64,000 nt of DNA from Homarus americanus (taxonomy: Eukaryota > Arthropoda > Malacostraca > Decapoda > Nephropidae). A program made the translations under genes and the position numbers. The DNA is taken from positions 916,001 to 980,000 of the forward strand of contig NW_024754732.1 in the NCBI RefSeq assembly GCF_018991925.1, written 5' to 3'. Position 1 is the stretch's first letter, and every line of letters starts with the position of its first letter. Shown one piece after another: positions 21,900 to 33,475 of the stretch. Under the pieces are notes generated by a model. The model had not been told where the DNA came from and ran no database searches. It saw only the letters and a program-made list of their open reading frames with translations.

Positions 21900-23592
21900 C
21901 AGCCTGTTGACCGTGGGAGTAATTTGAACCATGTGAGTTCATAATAAAACTAAACATGGCTTGACCCTCCTAGCAGAAATCCAGAGTTTAAACCAGGGGT
22001 CTGCTACCTTCATATTTGTGGCGGGCATTATAGCATCTAAGATATGTGATGAGCGGCCGGCTAAGTTGATAAGGTAAGATAAGGATGTTGGAACACCTAA
22101 TCTGATACTCTTTGTTAAACTGGTAAATTATACCTGACAATGCTAGTACATAAAATACTTATATCAATTAATGTTGAAAATCTGCTTCAAATCCTTTTGT
22201 TTATAAGCAGACAAAGCCATGAGATACTTATTTCCAGTAGAGTCTTTATGTCAAGAGCATGTGGTGTTCTTAGGGCCAGGCAGTCTCCCATCTAGGTACA
22301 GTACTAACGTTGCTTAACTTCGCTATTCGGACAAGAAGCGGTGTTTCCAATGTGGTAGTACTGTGCTCTTGGTGATGCACAGCTGTAGATCTTGGACTGC
22401 AGATTATTATCCTGAAACATATTCACAAAACTGCAAGAGTCATTGTTAGACTTTGGAGAAAATAAATGTGAATCAGGTAACACTAAGGTGTTGACTTGTG
22501 TAAAGAGCAAGTACTGTACTGTACCTCTTAAAGCTCAATGACAGTCATAAAAAAGGCAATTGTGGTACTGCAGTAGCTTTTACTAAATTTGAACCAGATA
22601 TCACAAAAATTGCAGAGGATATTCTATTCAATTGAATTGAATGCGCGTCATAGTAACTATTTCCTCTGTATTGTTCAATGTGAAACATAATTTTATTGTA
22701 TTAGTATTTATTACCACCCATTAGGATACTCAAACAAAATTTCCGTATGCCATTACAGTACTTGTCTGAATACAGTACCGGTGCAGTAGAAAGTTTAATT
22801 CTATATTTCTTAATGCTCAATTTCAAGTTTTATTTAATACACATTCCATAAGTACACTGGTTGTTGGCTTATTTCTTATTTACAATGTGGCTAATTAGTG
22901 TATAAAGGTTGCTGACCCCTGGTTTAAACCATCTGAGCTAATGATGCTTGACAGAGTTCTGGGTGGCAATGGTCCGCTACCTTATTATCAGCAAACTGGT
23001 TATCCTGGTGCTTTGCCATTCTCGTCTACCTGTCTCTGTGAAGCGGATATTTTCACGCTGTTGAGCATCAAATAAAAACTCATATATCGACTCCACGTGG
23101 AAGATGGCCTCGACTGTGCCTTGGCTGTGACTAAACCACTGATGCCACAATTGGTGACAAAAACCAATGTCAGCCAACCCACTGAGTTTTAATTAACTTT
23201 TTTAATGTTCTTTTTGTCTGTGTGTAAATTATGCACACATGCACAGCGTCCATAGTTTTGAGTACCCGAGTTGTTGTGGAGTTGAGTTTATTTATGTGAG
23301 ATTATAATACTGTACACAGCATTTACTGCAGACACAACAGAGGTTTATATTGTTCGCATAAATGATCCATGACTTGGAATCTTTTATTGTGTTGTAGTTC
23401 TATTTAATATTGTCCCTGTAGCTACTGGTACCGTATATACCACTAATAATAATAAAATATTAAAATTTCGTATCCAACTGCTCATTCCAGTGACTTTTAG
23501 TTTGTATCATCGAAGAAAGATTTAGACTGGGGCAACGGAAGTTATCATATCTTGTCTGGAGGTCACAGAACGGAACAGGTTGGGAACCACTG
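21900..23592 (+). mobile_element. hAT transposon relic, interrupted by a younger hAT MITE
   Basis: Terminal inverted repeats CAGTGGTTCCCAGCCTGTT (21,900) and, read in reverse, CAGTGGTTCCCAACCTGTT (ending 23,592) differ at one base. Between them, about 22,945-23,189 on the plus strand encodes the C-terminal dimerisation region of a hAT transposase: FWVAMVRYLIISKLV, then LPFSSTCLCEADIFTLLSIK. A frameshift separates these, and a stop follows the last lysine. It continues RLHVEDGLDCALAVTKP and ends QPTEF-stop at about 23,189. The 8-bp flanks no longer match, so it is old. The nested insertion at 21,994-22,921 and an internal deletion removed most of the coding region. Confidence 0.75.
21994..22921. 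mobile_element. Non-autonomous hAT element (928 bp) with perfect 8-bp target duplication
   Basis: The left end CAGGGGTCTGCTACCTTC and right end (reverse complement CAGGGGTCAGCAACCTTT) are typical hAT terminal inverted repeats. The element is flanked on both sides by the identical palindromic 8-mer GTTTAAAC (21,986-21,993 and 22,922-22,929). No transposase frame exists inside, so it was moved in trans. It sits inside the older hAT relic and is therefore younger than it. Confidence 0.92.
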
Positions 23593-23835
23593 ATCTAACT
23601 GCTTATGTATGTTCGTGTGTCTGTCTTTCTGTGCCTTTCAGTATATCTATCAATTTATCTGTCCATTATCTGCCAATACCCATCTCAGTCAGTTTTATCT
23701 ATACACCTGTATTTGTCAATCTATTTATCAATACAGTACAAGTATTTGTCAGTCTGTCAATCTATGTACTGTATGTCTATCCATATGGCTTACCAATATC
23801 TGTCAGTATTTATTTATTATTTAGAGAATGTATAT
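23593..23835. repeat. Degenerate TCTG/TATC tetranucleotide tract
   Basis: Imperfect TGTCTGTC, ATCTATCA and TCAATCTA words. Similar tracts recur at 24,520-24,690, 25,490-25,560, 25,865-26,010, 27,720-27,780 and as a purer array at 27,058-27,165. They seem to belong to a repeating block structure. The 71-87 codon frames here are artefacts. Confidence 0.7.
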
Positions 23836-23959
23836 AAAGGTGATTTAAAACTTGGATTCACAGCATAATTGACTTTTTAGATATTCTAAATATCTTTAAT
23901 TATTTCAAGGTCATTAATTAACACTAATTACTTAAATTTTTAAACTGTGAACCCAGATC

Positions 23960-24130
23960 CTGAAGTGTTTTTTTTTCTGAGACACGAATTTGTGAGGTCA
24001 GACTGTAGCACTGTGCATTTTAGGATTTATTGGGGATCCCAAGAGCGAGTTTGAATTAACGGGAAAACCTGTTAATCTGGCACCTCTCAATCTCTGTAGG
24101 TGCCGGATAACTAGGATTCTACTGTATTTC
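23960..24130. other. Possible pogo/Tigger-like MITE end
   Basis: Around 24,102-24,123 the sequence reads GGTGCCGGATAACTAGGATT with CTACTGTA. Its reverse complement resembles Tigger-type ends. A partial reverse copy (TTAATCTGGCACCT) lies about 30 bp to the left. No second full terminal repeat was found. Confidence 0.3.
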
Positions 24131-24150
24131 TACCTGTCTATCTGTCTAAA

Positions 24151-24710
24151 CTACTGTATTAAATGTACCACTAATTTAGCTGGGAATATCAAGGCAAAAA
24201 TAACAGATTATGTCAAGCATGCAAGGTTTACAGTCCTAAGAAATTGACATAAACCAAATGCATAAAACAAACAACTTCTGTACTGGATGACTATTAATTT
24301 ATGGACATATTTTTATCATAAACTATTGTGTATGCTAAATGTTTTTTTGTTTGTTTGTTACAGATGAGTTAACCTTGCAAAATTGAGCAGCTTCATCACA
24401 ACTGAAAATGATAACTGCAGGCTGAGACAAAGAGCTGACATTGTAGAACACTATAACACCACCACCACCACAGCACCACCACCACACCAGCACATAAGGC
24501 AAGGTAAACTAAAGGAGTCATTTGTCTGTCTGTCTGTCTTCCATTTATATCTTTCTATCTACCTTATTGTTTATGTGTGTTTGTGTCTCTGTCTGTGTTT
24601 ATGTGCCTGTCAGTATATCTATCAATACCTATCTCAGTCTGTTTTTTCTACTGTATCGTGTATCTGTCAATCTATTTATCAATACAAGTACAGGTACTGT
24701 ATTATATATG
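24151..24710 (+). repeat. Duplicated block, copy A, with exon-like module 2 (24,364-24,503)
   Basis: From ACTGTATTAAATGTACCACT to TTTGTTTGTTACAG the block is closely similar to copy B at 25,559-25,783, offset about 1.41 kb. A third decayed copy lies at about 27,161-27,258. Inside lies module 2, following acceptor TTTGTTTGTTACAG and ending GGCAAG|GTAAACT, 140 bp. It is related to module 1 at 21,580 (shared GAAAATGA, CCACCACCA and GGTAAACTA parts). It has stops in all frames near its start, so if transcribed it would be noncoding or a decayed exon. A TCTG/TATC tract follows. Confidence 0.7.
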
Positions 24711-24711
24711 G

Positions 24712-25220
24712 TTACAGTAATCGTTGTCTGTTCCAGAACGTTGATAGCTCGACTTTTAACAGCTGAATATCTGATAAAGTAATCCCAAACTTTGCTATGT
24801 CACCATAGACGTCAAAATTCACCCTTGCCTCATTGTCAGCCTGTAATTCTGACATTTCGAGTTCAAAAGACTCGGTAAGCAACTCATTGAAATTTGCTGC
24901 CATTTTTGTGCTCCTCCGTGGGAAGTAGAATGAACTGAGCTGAGAACAGTTAAAAGGTATACAGTATGTAGGAGTGTGGAACTTGTGTTGTGAAACGTGC
25001 CACAGGGCAAGTCGAGTACCTGCGTTAATCCCTTAGTCATAATTTATGGACCCGACTTAACGACGCAGCAACTGTCGGCCTTGTCCTTCAGTCCTTGACA
25101 CCTGGATTGAAAAAAAAATTCACATGTGGCCGCTGCAAGACCCGGGTGACCTCATCAGCCCCATAACCTCTATGTGACCCCTTATGATGCATCTTGCGAC
25201 CCCATATTTGGGAACCGCTG
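24712..25220 (-). mobile_element. Second hAT relic (minus strand)
   Basis: Read on the minus strand, 25,220 starts CAGCGGTTCCCAAATATGGG, a hAT-type terminal repeat. At 24,903-24,712 a frame MAANFNELLTESFELEMSEL then QADNEARVNFDVYGD and LSTFW resembles the helical stretch before the hAT dimerisation domain (ELQ-D followed by FW). The element is internally deleted, and its 3' terminal repeat was not found. Confidence 0.5.
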
Positions 25221-25354
25221 GTCTTAACCATCTGAAAAACACATTGCTCAACTCGAGAGCCATGTTGGTTGAAAATGTAAATTTACCCAAGTATTTGTGT
25301 CTGTCAATCTATATACAGTACAGTTTATCTATCTATCCATCTATCTAACTTACA

Positions 25355-25477
<123 letters not shown>

Positions 25478-25558
25478 TATCTATTTTTATATTTTCATCT
25501 CATTCTATGTCTGTCTATCACCCAATCTATCTATATCTACCTGTCTATGTATCTAAAC

Positions 25559-25835
25559 TACTGTATTAATGTTCCACTAATTTAGCTGGGAATATTAAGG
25601 CAAAAATTACAAGAGTTTGTTAAGCATGCAAGTTTTACAGTCCCAAGAAAATTCACGTAAACCAAACTTGCACAAAACAAACAATTGCAGTACTGGATGA
25701 CTATTAATTCATGGATTTATTTGTATTATAAACTGCTTTGTATATTAAATGTTTTTTTGTTTGTTTGTTACAGATGAGTTAACGTCTAAACCTTGACAAA
25801 TTAACAACTGGATCATGGAGACACTGCTGTTACAG
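25559..25835 (+). repeat. Duplicated block, copy B, with exon-like module 3 (25,774-25,835)
   Basis: This block is colinear with copy A, down to the phrase CTGGATGACTATTAATT and the acceptor TTTGTTTGTTACAG. Module 3 is 62 bp and ends at donor ACAG|GTATGT. Its first bases ATGAGTTAAC are identical to module 2. It has no long open frame. Confidence 0.65.
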
Positions 25836-26019
25836 GTATGTCAATATCTCAATTTTTCTAGGTATGTCTAACTGTCTATCTTTATGTATCTGTATCTCTA
25901 TATCTTTCTATCAGTCTTTCAATACCTGCATGTCAGTCAGTCTGTCTGTTTGGTGTCTATATCATCTGTCAGACTGTCTTTATCTATACAAGTTTCTGTC
26001 TCATCTATATCTATGCTAT

Positions 26020-27020
26020 CAGTAAGAAAGATATTGGCAGTGAGTGAGGAAGGTGGGTTCACAAGAAGTGCAATGGAATGGATGGAAGACTGCAAGATGT
26101 TGCTGACTGTAAGTGATATGTATGTGCAGGTAAATATGTGTCCATGGCAAGACTGAAGAAATTCATCACTGAAGATTATCCCTGGACTGTGTGGATGAGT
26201 TCTGCTGCCTGGGTGACATGATCAGTGCTGGTGGGGGTGCTGAAGGCTGCTGCGTTCTGAGTCATGGATGAGTTTGCAGCCTGGATGACATGATCAGTGC
26301 TGGAGAGGGTGCTGAAGGCTGCTGTGTTCTGAGTCATGGATGAGTTCTGCAGCCTGGGTGACATGATCAGTGCTGGAGGGGGTGCTGAAGGCTGTTGTGT
26401 TGTGAGTCATGGATGAATTCTGCCTGGGTGACATGATCAGTGCTGGAGGGGGTGCTGAAGGCTGCTGTGTTGTGAGTCATGGAGGAGTTCTGCTGCCTGG
26501 GTGATATGATCAGTGCTGGATGGGGTGCTGTTCATTTTCAAGAGTCATAAATGGCTGGAGGAAGGTTAGGGAACTCTTGTCTTTATTGTCAGCACAAGGA
26601 CTTTCCCATCACATGAAAGGAAGAATGTATACAACTGGTGTGAGAAGTGTGGTGTTATATATTCGTGAAACATGGGCAGTTAAAAAGGATGACATATGAA
26701 GTCTTGAGTGAGCTGAAATGAGAATGGTGAGGTGGATGTGTACTGTGACACTGAAAGATAAGAATCACCGTTCAGAGCTAAGAGGACGGCTGGGTATTGA
26801 GAGTTTCGGCCAAGATTTACGTATAAGTGGACCGAGATCGGGAGTGTGGGGAGAATGGATGAGATCAGCTGGGTTAAGTGGTGTATGAGTCTAAATGTGG
26901 TGAGGAGGAGAGCCAGTGGTAGGTGGCCAAGAATGACATGGAGAGAGATTGTAGGAAATGATCTTAGAACCTGACACGACAGACTGCAAGAGATGGTGTG
27001 GAAAATGGCTGTATGATTTG
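26020..27020 (+). mobile_element. RTE-like LINE relic, C-terminal part, with internal 72-bp duplication
   Basis: Reading the plus strand with frameshifts gives VHKKCNGMDGRLQDV at about 26,060, VDEFCCLGDMISAGGGAE at about 26,192, ETWAVKKDDI at about 26,667, AEMRMVRWMC at about 26,717, LKDKNHRSELRGRLGIES at about 26,753 and a final TWREIVGND-like stretch. This is the usual order (knuckle, LGDM block, SETWA-K, MVRWMCG) of a LINE reverse transcriptase tail common in invertebrates. Many stops make it dead. From 26,197 to 26,532 the segment encoding the LGDMISAGGGAE block is repeated five times. Confidence 0.8.
26197..26532. repeat. 72-bp tandem repeat derived from LINE coding sequence
   Basis: Five copies, anchored on CTGGGTGACATGATCAGTGC at about 26,209, 26,281, 26,354, 26,424 and 26,497 (periods 70-73). 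The unit is a piece of the surrounding reverse transcriptase gene, so an originally single-copy coding block has become a minisatellite after insertion. Confidence 0.9.
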
Positions 27021-27057
27021 GATGGTGATGATTTTGTTTTATCTTTCTGTCTAACTT

Positions 27058-27165
27058 TCAGGCTATCTATCTATCTATCTCTATCTATCTATCTTTCTAT
27101 CTCTATCTATCTATCTATCTATCTATCTGTCTATCTATCTATCTATCTCTCTATCTATCTATACT
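27058..27165. repeat. (TATC)n microsatellite
   Basis: About 25 TATC units with occasional TCTC and TGTC changes. It lies just 3' of the LINE relic and may have grown from its tail. Confidence 0.9.
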
Positions 27166-28752
27166 ACTGTACTGTATTTCTCACCATATTAAAGGCAACC
27201 ACAGATATAGCATGTAAGGTTTATAGTCTCAAGAAAGTTCACCTAAACTAAACTTACATAAAAGGAACAAATATTTAAATGAGAAAAATTGCAATGTGTT
27301 CCATAACCTGTACAGTACAGTTGACCCTCGCCAATGTGAGGAATGAATAAAAATAATAATAATAAATAAGAGGAAAGAAAAAATACTGCATGCCATTTGA
27401 CAACTGTTTCAATAAAGATGTGTGAGACAGGGGTGTGCTCCCCCCTCGTGGGCTGACTCCTGCCGACGTAATAAAAGTTTATTGTGTGTTTTTTTACCTT
27501 TTGATAATAATTTTTTGACTAAGTCTGGGAAAGCTTGTGTATGCATGTAACTGTTAAAAAAGTGAATAAAACTACGTATATCTACCCAAAACTACGAGTT
27601 GAAAATTAACAATAACACAGCTTGGCCTGGTGTATATGTATACAGTTATATATGATGTAGGGTGAATTATGGAGACATTTGTTAGGTTAAAAATATGTCT
27701 TATATGGTGGGAAATATAGTATATCTCTCTACATCTTTCTGTCCATCTGTCTACAGTATATCTGTCTTATATGTACTGTAGACAGAACTACTGTACTAAC
27801 CATGATAGACAGTTGACAATGCATTTGATTAATACCTGGAATACAAATATTTGCAGGAAAATGTCCAATATATTCACCAACTAGACCACTTTAGTGATAT
27901 AGAACCAAGAAAATATTGTTAATTGTTTTTATCCCAAAACACTGGTGATTGTCTCTCAGATACATCAGGAGTTGGTCTGTACTGTATATCTATAGTGGTG
28001 CATCTCTGTGTCCTGGGTTCATTCCCCAGCCTGGGACAGATGTTACCCTCACTACCAAACATGGCAGGTTTTCTGCAGGTACAATACTACAGTTTCCTCC
28101 CATACTGTACAGTTTTAACAGACCAACTCCCCAAATGGCTCATTACTGGTAATTACGACGTTGCTACGTTAAATTATACAAAGGTGAATCCTAATTTAAT
28201 GTTGACTCGGCCATAGTGAGCTTTAACATTAATGCCACTGATAAATGAGTCTTGATCTCACACAACTATAAGGTGGCCTTCTCTTGCCACTCCATCTTCC
28301 CTCTGGCCTTTATTGTGGAAAAGGCAAGAATTATTATTGTGTGAAGATGTAGTGGATCTCTGAGGTGACAATGATAAATATTTTGGTGTTAAGTCGGTGG
28401 TGTGAGTCTTGTACTGTGCAGGTCTGACCCACCTGTTACAAACTACTGCAGGGAGTGAAGACCTTCCTTAAAAGGTTTAACTTGGCATTATTCAGAAGGT
28501 CACAACACAGACGTCCTCAACGGCACTTGATGGTTTATTGCAAAGCCATTTTTTTTTACTTACTTTTGACCTTGATGATGTGGTTCAGCCATTATCAGAT
28601 GCAGGTCAGGAACACTAAGGACTGTTCCTCTATAATGCTCACTGAATAAATGAGGATAGTTGCTTCAAGGCTCCACGGGGCAAGTTGTTACCAGGTTTTA
28701 TTTACAATTCACAATTATTACATGGAATTATACATTTTCCACAATATATACT
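27166..28752. other. Non-coding stretch with a third decayed duplicate block
   Basis: Bases 27,161-27,258 resemble the duplicated blocks at 24.2 and 25.6 kb (AAGGTTTATAGTCTCAAGAA). An ACAGTTGACCCTCGCC phrase at about 27,317 resembles a Tigger-type end, but no partner was found. Open frames at 27,923-28,216 have no domain. Confidence 0.4.
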
Positions 28753-29109
28753 GAACTGTATACCTGTGTTGTCTATATACATGGTGAACTGTATACCTGT
28801 GTTGTCTATATACATGGTGAACTGTATACCTGTGTTGTCTATATACATGGTGAACTGTATACCTGTGTTGTCTATATACATGGTGAACTGTATACCTGTG
28901 TTGTCTATATACATAGTGAACTGTATACCTGTGTTGTCTATATACATGGTGAACTGTATACCTGTGTTGTCTATATACATGGTGAACTGTATACCTGTGT
29001 TGTCTATATACATGGTGAACTGTATACCTGTGTTGTCTATATACATGGTGAACTGTATACCTGTGTTGTCTATATACATGGTGAACTGTATACCTGCATT
29101 GTCTATATT
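28753..29109. repeat. 33-bp tandem repeat (11 copies)
   Basis: Near-identical 33-bp units, GAACTGTATACCTGTGTTGT followed by CTATATACATGGT, with starts at 28,753 and 28,786. Because 33 is a multiple of three, the same 11-residue peptide repeats in each open frame on both strands (e.g. ELYTCVVYIHG). Three more diverged copies lie at about 30,180-30,280. A coding role is unlikely. Confidence 0.95.
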
Positions 29110-29626
29110 GTTTTAGCTGTGGTAAGATACCAAACTATCTCGCTTGTTAACACTTGCCTGAACGAGTGTAGGTTAGTCGCTGGTACCTTTGATACAGCTG
29201 AGTGAGATATCGGGTCATCTCACCTTTGATACAGTCGTAGATTGGTTGATAGTTTAATCGTCACATCTGTCCTGGGTTGTATTTGTAATTATCTTAGCTT
29301 GTAAGTTAAACAAGACACACAGGTGATGTTCTCTTCACTCGTTGTTCCTTGGTTTAATGAAAACACACGTGTTGATTTAATAGTTATATTGGGTAGTAAT
29401 GTCTGTACAATTATTTGGTATTGACAGACTAATGAGCATTAGCTATTGGCTTGTAATTAGCTGATATATTTAGAGAGAGGTACAGCCCGGAGAGCTGGTC
29501 TCATGACACGACTTTAGGGCATTGTGTCGGGCTGTGAACTGGGCTGAACTCTTTTGAGTCTGGTGACTCGTGGTTTGAAGGTAACCACACTTCAACAGGT
29601 CATTAACTAAATAACCTACCACACTG
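29110..29626. other. Unassigned stretch
   Basis: Non-coding sequence between two minisatellites. Nothing supported. Confidence 0.4.
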
Positions 29627-30075
29627 AGGGCTGTACACCCTAGGAGGTGTGACAACAAATGTTTATGGGCTGTACACCCTAGGAGGTGTGACAGAACAAG
29701 TGTTTATGGGCTGTACACCCTAGGAGGTGTGACAGAACAAATGTTTATGGGCTGTACACCCTAGGAGGTGTGACAGAACAAATGTTTATGGGCTGTACAC
29801 CCTAGGAGGTGTGACAGAACAAATGTTTATGGGCTGTACACCCTAGAAGGTGTGACAGAACAAATGTTTATGGGCTGTACACATCCGAGGAGGTGTGACA
29901 GAACACATGTTTATGGGCTGTACACCCTAGGTGGTGTGACAGAACAAATGTTTGTGGGCTGCACACCCTAGGAGGTGTGGCAGAACACATGTTTATGGGC
30001 TGTACACCCTAGAAGTGTTACAGAATAAATGTTTATGGGCTGTACACCTTAGGAGGTGTGACAGAACAAATCCTT
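29627..30075. repeat. 41-bp tandem minisatellite
   Basis: About eleven copies of GGGCTGTACACCCTAGGAGG plus TGTGACAGAACAAATGTTTAT. Starts at 29,667 and 29,708 confirm 41 bp. The unit contains a small dyad, GGGCTGTACACCCT. Later copies carry point changes and small indels. Confidence 0.95.
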
Positions 30076-30177
30076 ATGTAGCTGTATACTCAATAGTCTG
30101 GGTGATTGAATGTATTTAATGAATATATGTCCTTAGCTCATATTTATATCATATTAATGTGACAGAGGCTAATACAA

Positions 30178-30282
30178 TATACTGAACTGTATACCTATAT
30201 TGTCTATATACATGGTGAACTGTATACCTGTATTGGCTATATACATGCTGAACTGTATACCTACATTGTCTATATGCAGGTT
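30178..30282. repeat. Three outlying copies of the 33-bp unit
   Basis: ACTGAACTGTATACCT...GTCTATATACATGG repeats about three times. It matches the 28,753 array at lower identity, 1.1 kb away, so the original array was longer or was copied. Confidence 0.85.
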
Positions 30283-30940
30283 GAACCAATTGTAAATTTA
30301 TATAATAAGTTTACATAATAAATGTATATCTATCTATCTAAAGTGGTCTAGTGTATGTAAATATTTTGATCTTTTCCCTGATAATGTTGTTTCATCACAG
30401 GTGTTACTCTGTTGTAGTGTGAGCCAGTGTGAGGTGGAGGTCAATATTAAAATGAGGTGTTTAGCTGTGGCTCTGGAAGATTGACAATTTGTCTTATTTT
30501 AATTATAAACCAGAACACCTTTATTTCTCACTGTTTATCGAGGTATAATTTGGCTAAATTTATCTTTTAAATTTACCTGAACTTAGAATGCCATCACAAT
30601 ATGATTTGAAATTAAAGAACATAATTATATTCTTCTGTGTTTTTAAGGACTTTAGAATTAATATGATTTAGTGAAACTGATGAACCGTTCAGGTACTTCA
30701 CATATATATACCATTTAGGTTAAACTAAACCGTAAATATATTTTATTGTTCGTTAAAGAATTCTATCTTATTAGTTCAGCGTCATTTAATGTTGCCGTAA
30801 AATCTGTTGTGTGACTTAAGCGGCAATTATTCTGTTATAATCATGCCAGTTAATGTTGTTTTAGGAGATAAACAGTTTATAATGTAGTGATCTCCATTAA
30901 AACAAACTATTTTTATTGTCCAAATTTGTCGCGCTGGGTA
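30283..30940. other. Unassigned AT-rich stretch
   Basis: Includes a short TATC run at about 30,328-30,342. Nothing else supported. Confidence 0.4.
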
Positions 30941-31500
30941 AGGAAGGTGTGCGTGGTGGGAAAGGCTTTGGAATAAGGAATACTGAAGGTGAAAGAACAC
31001 TTGAGTTTGGGGATGGTATGTAACATGTGTTTAAGAATAGGGCAAGTAGGCTGACGATGTAGGCCTAAGGCAGGTGGCACAGAAACCCAGATTGGCTACA
31101 TTTTGGTCAGGAAATGAGAACAGGTTGCTTGTGTGTGTGTTACTTAAAGATGGAGGGAGAGGAAGAAGGTGGATGTTCCAAGAAGGAGAGTGTGGGAATT
31201 ATGAAGGAACTGAATGTAAAGGAAGCATTTTCTTGTGAGTTGAGAAGCTAGGAAACCGCCAGTGAGGGACAGTGTACCAAGACGCTGGGCCAAAATGAAA
31301 GATGTTCCGTTGAGTGTGGTTGATGGCAGGAATGATGAAGTGGAGAGAGAGAGATAAAAAGAGAAAAGAAGATTGTGTGAGACGTAGAAGATGGTTGGAA
31401 ACAGAGAGAAGTACAGTACCTGGAGGCTAAACTGATATGGTTCAGGAGAGAAAGGAGGAAACTAACTGGGTCAAGAGATACAGGAGTTAGAGGTAGGCAA
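30941..31500 (+). mobile_element. RTE-like LINE endonuclease relic
   Basis: At 30,948 the plus strand reads VRGGKGFGIRNTEGERTLEF followed by GDGM and a stop. This matches the HGG-GFG-RN-EGER-LEF stretch of apurinic-type endonucleases in RTE-like LINEs. Several hundred bases of Glu/Lys/Arg-rich, frame-broken sequence follow. No reverse transcriptase is present. Confidence 0.6.
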
Positions 31501-31546
31501 TGAATGACATGAGGACAGGTTGTAAAGAAATGTTGGTGCTGCTATA

Positions 31547-31895
31547 GTAACTGAGTATGTTTGTTGCTTGGAACAATATGAGCAAACTTAACAGAAAACA
31601 AATGAATAATTGAGCACAAAAAATTGAGAAATTGTCAAATAATGTCAAAATATTCAGAACTCGGTTAATTTGTATTCTCAATAATTCGGGTGACCCAGAG
31701 TCTCTTTTTGTCAACTGAATGAGGGTATAGTGTAGTTTGTGGTCCACCAAATTACTGAAAATATAAACTAACCGAGTTCCGAATATTTTGACATTATTTG
31801 ACAATTTCTCATTTTGTGTTCATTATTCATTTGTTTTCTGTTCAATTTGTTCAGATTGTTCCTCATTATATCAACCAACAAACATACTCAGTTAC
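31547..31895. mobile_element. Foldback MITE-like element with about 150-bp arms
   Basis: The left half (31,547 to about 31,700) and right half (about 31,745-31,895) are inverted copies, about 85% alike by eye. They share GTAACTGAGTATGTTTGTTG at the outer ends and GAGAAATTGTCAAATAATGT inside. The loop is about 45-80 bp. A similar foldback can be a transposon or a recent inverted duplication. No clear target duplication was seen. Confidence 0.8.
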
Positions 31896-32985
31896 CAAGC
31901 CTTGACTACCACATAAAATACTCTATTTATAATTACTGTACAAACAAATATTTTTTAAGTGTACAGTACAAACAGAAATAATAAAGTTAATAATACGGTA
32001 ATAAATAAATGTAAGACTAACTGTGAGGTGAACTGATAATATTTTGATGATATCTATAAAGTGTAATAGTATTGAGGATCAGGTCTGGGGTCCATTGCTG
32101 TCAAGAAGATTAATCCCCAACCTACCTAACTCAGGAGACTGTTCCTTTGTTCCATGTGTTTCTCCCTTGTTTTGTTGTGTTAGTTGGCAGAAGAGGGACC
32201 TATAGTGTGTTTTTTCCCATCTGAGAAGACATACGTAATTTGTGTCTTATTGTGGGTAAAAATAAGTATATATTAAATGTGTCCTCCGAAAGCGTCAATT
32301 TGCCACCAGAGTTTAACAGTTAATTCTTATATAATATTTCTGATAAACTTTCTACGTGTTTAAGTTTGAAATAATTAATGTATGTATCTTTATATAATTT
32401 AGCTAAATATCTTTCTCGTCAGAAACGGTCATCATGAATAAACTCATTTAGAAATACTGTACATCATTACTTCAGAACGAAATCGAACAGATTTGAAACA
32501 GCCAATCAGCTGTAACTCTTGAGGAGGGGGCGGGGCATCTCTTCTCAGCTGATAAAAAATGCACTATAGTCAAACCAGCTCCAAAATTTCATCTTTTATA
32601 TCTCCAATGAGGTTTTACTTCGATTAGCAATTCACTTATGAATATCGTTCGATCTCCTTGCATTATTTATTATCATTTAAAACTATTTATATTTGCACAA
32701 TAATTATAAATATAATATTGTATATGACAGCCAAGGCAACTTTTTGAACCACTCAGTTATTTCAGATTCATTCCAAATTCAAATCGTTTAATTAATTTTT
32801 TGAGAAACGTACGAACTAAACCGAAATACGAATTACAGCGATCCTATTTAACGAGGGTACAGTGTAAATACCCCAGTAGACTGCATATTATAGTAGCAAC
32901 GAAATGTCAGAATTATTTTGATGTATTAAATCTGATTATGCCAAATATTTTTGTATTTATCAATTAAGGTCTAGATGTGCTAAAC
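31896..32985. other. AT-rich non-coding stretch
   Basis: No exon, transposon end or repeat supported. Confidence 0.4.
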
Positions 32986-32989
32986 TAAT

Positions 32990-33368
32990 ATAAGTCCAAA
33001 AATTCATCGTTTAAATTATTCTAAGTCCAAAAATTCATTGTTAAAAATATTTAAGTCTAAAAATTCATCGTTTAAAATATTGCAAGTCCAAAATTTATTC
33101 ATCGTTTAAAATAGTCTATGTCCAAAAATTCATCGTTTAAAATATTCTATGTCCAAAAAGTCATCGTTTAAAATATTCTATGTCCAAAAAGTCATTGTTT
33201 AAAATATTCTATGTCCAAAAATTATTCTAAGTCCAAAAATTCATTGTTTAAAATATTCCAAGTCCAAAAATTCATTGTTTAAAATTTTCTATGTCCAAAA
33301 ATTCATTGTTAAAAATATTCTAAGTCCAAAAATATATCTTTTAAAATATTCTTTGTCCAAAAATGGCC
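32990..33368. repeat. 31-bp AT-rich minisatellite
   Basis: About twelve copies of a unit close to TCCAAAAATTCATTGTTTAA plus AATATTCTAAG. Starts at 33,121 and 33,152 confirm 31 bp. Copies differ by AAGTCC/ATGTCC and CATCG/CATTG. Confidence 0.9.
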
Positions 33369-33475
33369 TAAATTATTCCTGGGCAAATTTTGAGTAATAA
33401 ATTTTTGTGTGGTTTTAGAGGTAAAACATTTGTGGCATTCTTAAGAGCTCCAGCTTGGCATCTGTGTATTATAAG

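Noticed and set aside
29627..30075. Regular repeats that might suggest a CRISPR array
   Set aside because: Units are directly head to tail with no unique spacers, and the window is eukaryotic.
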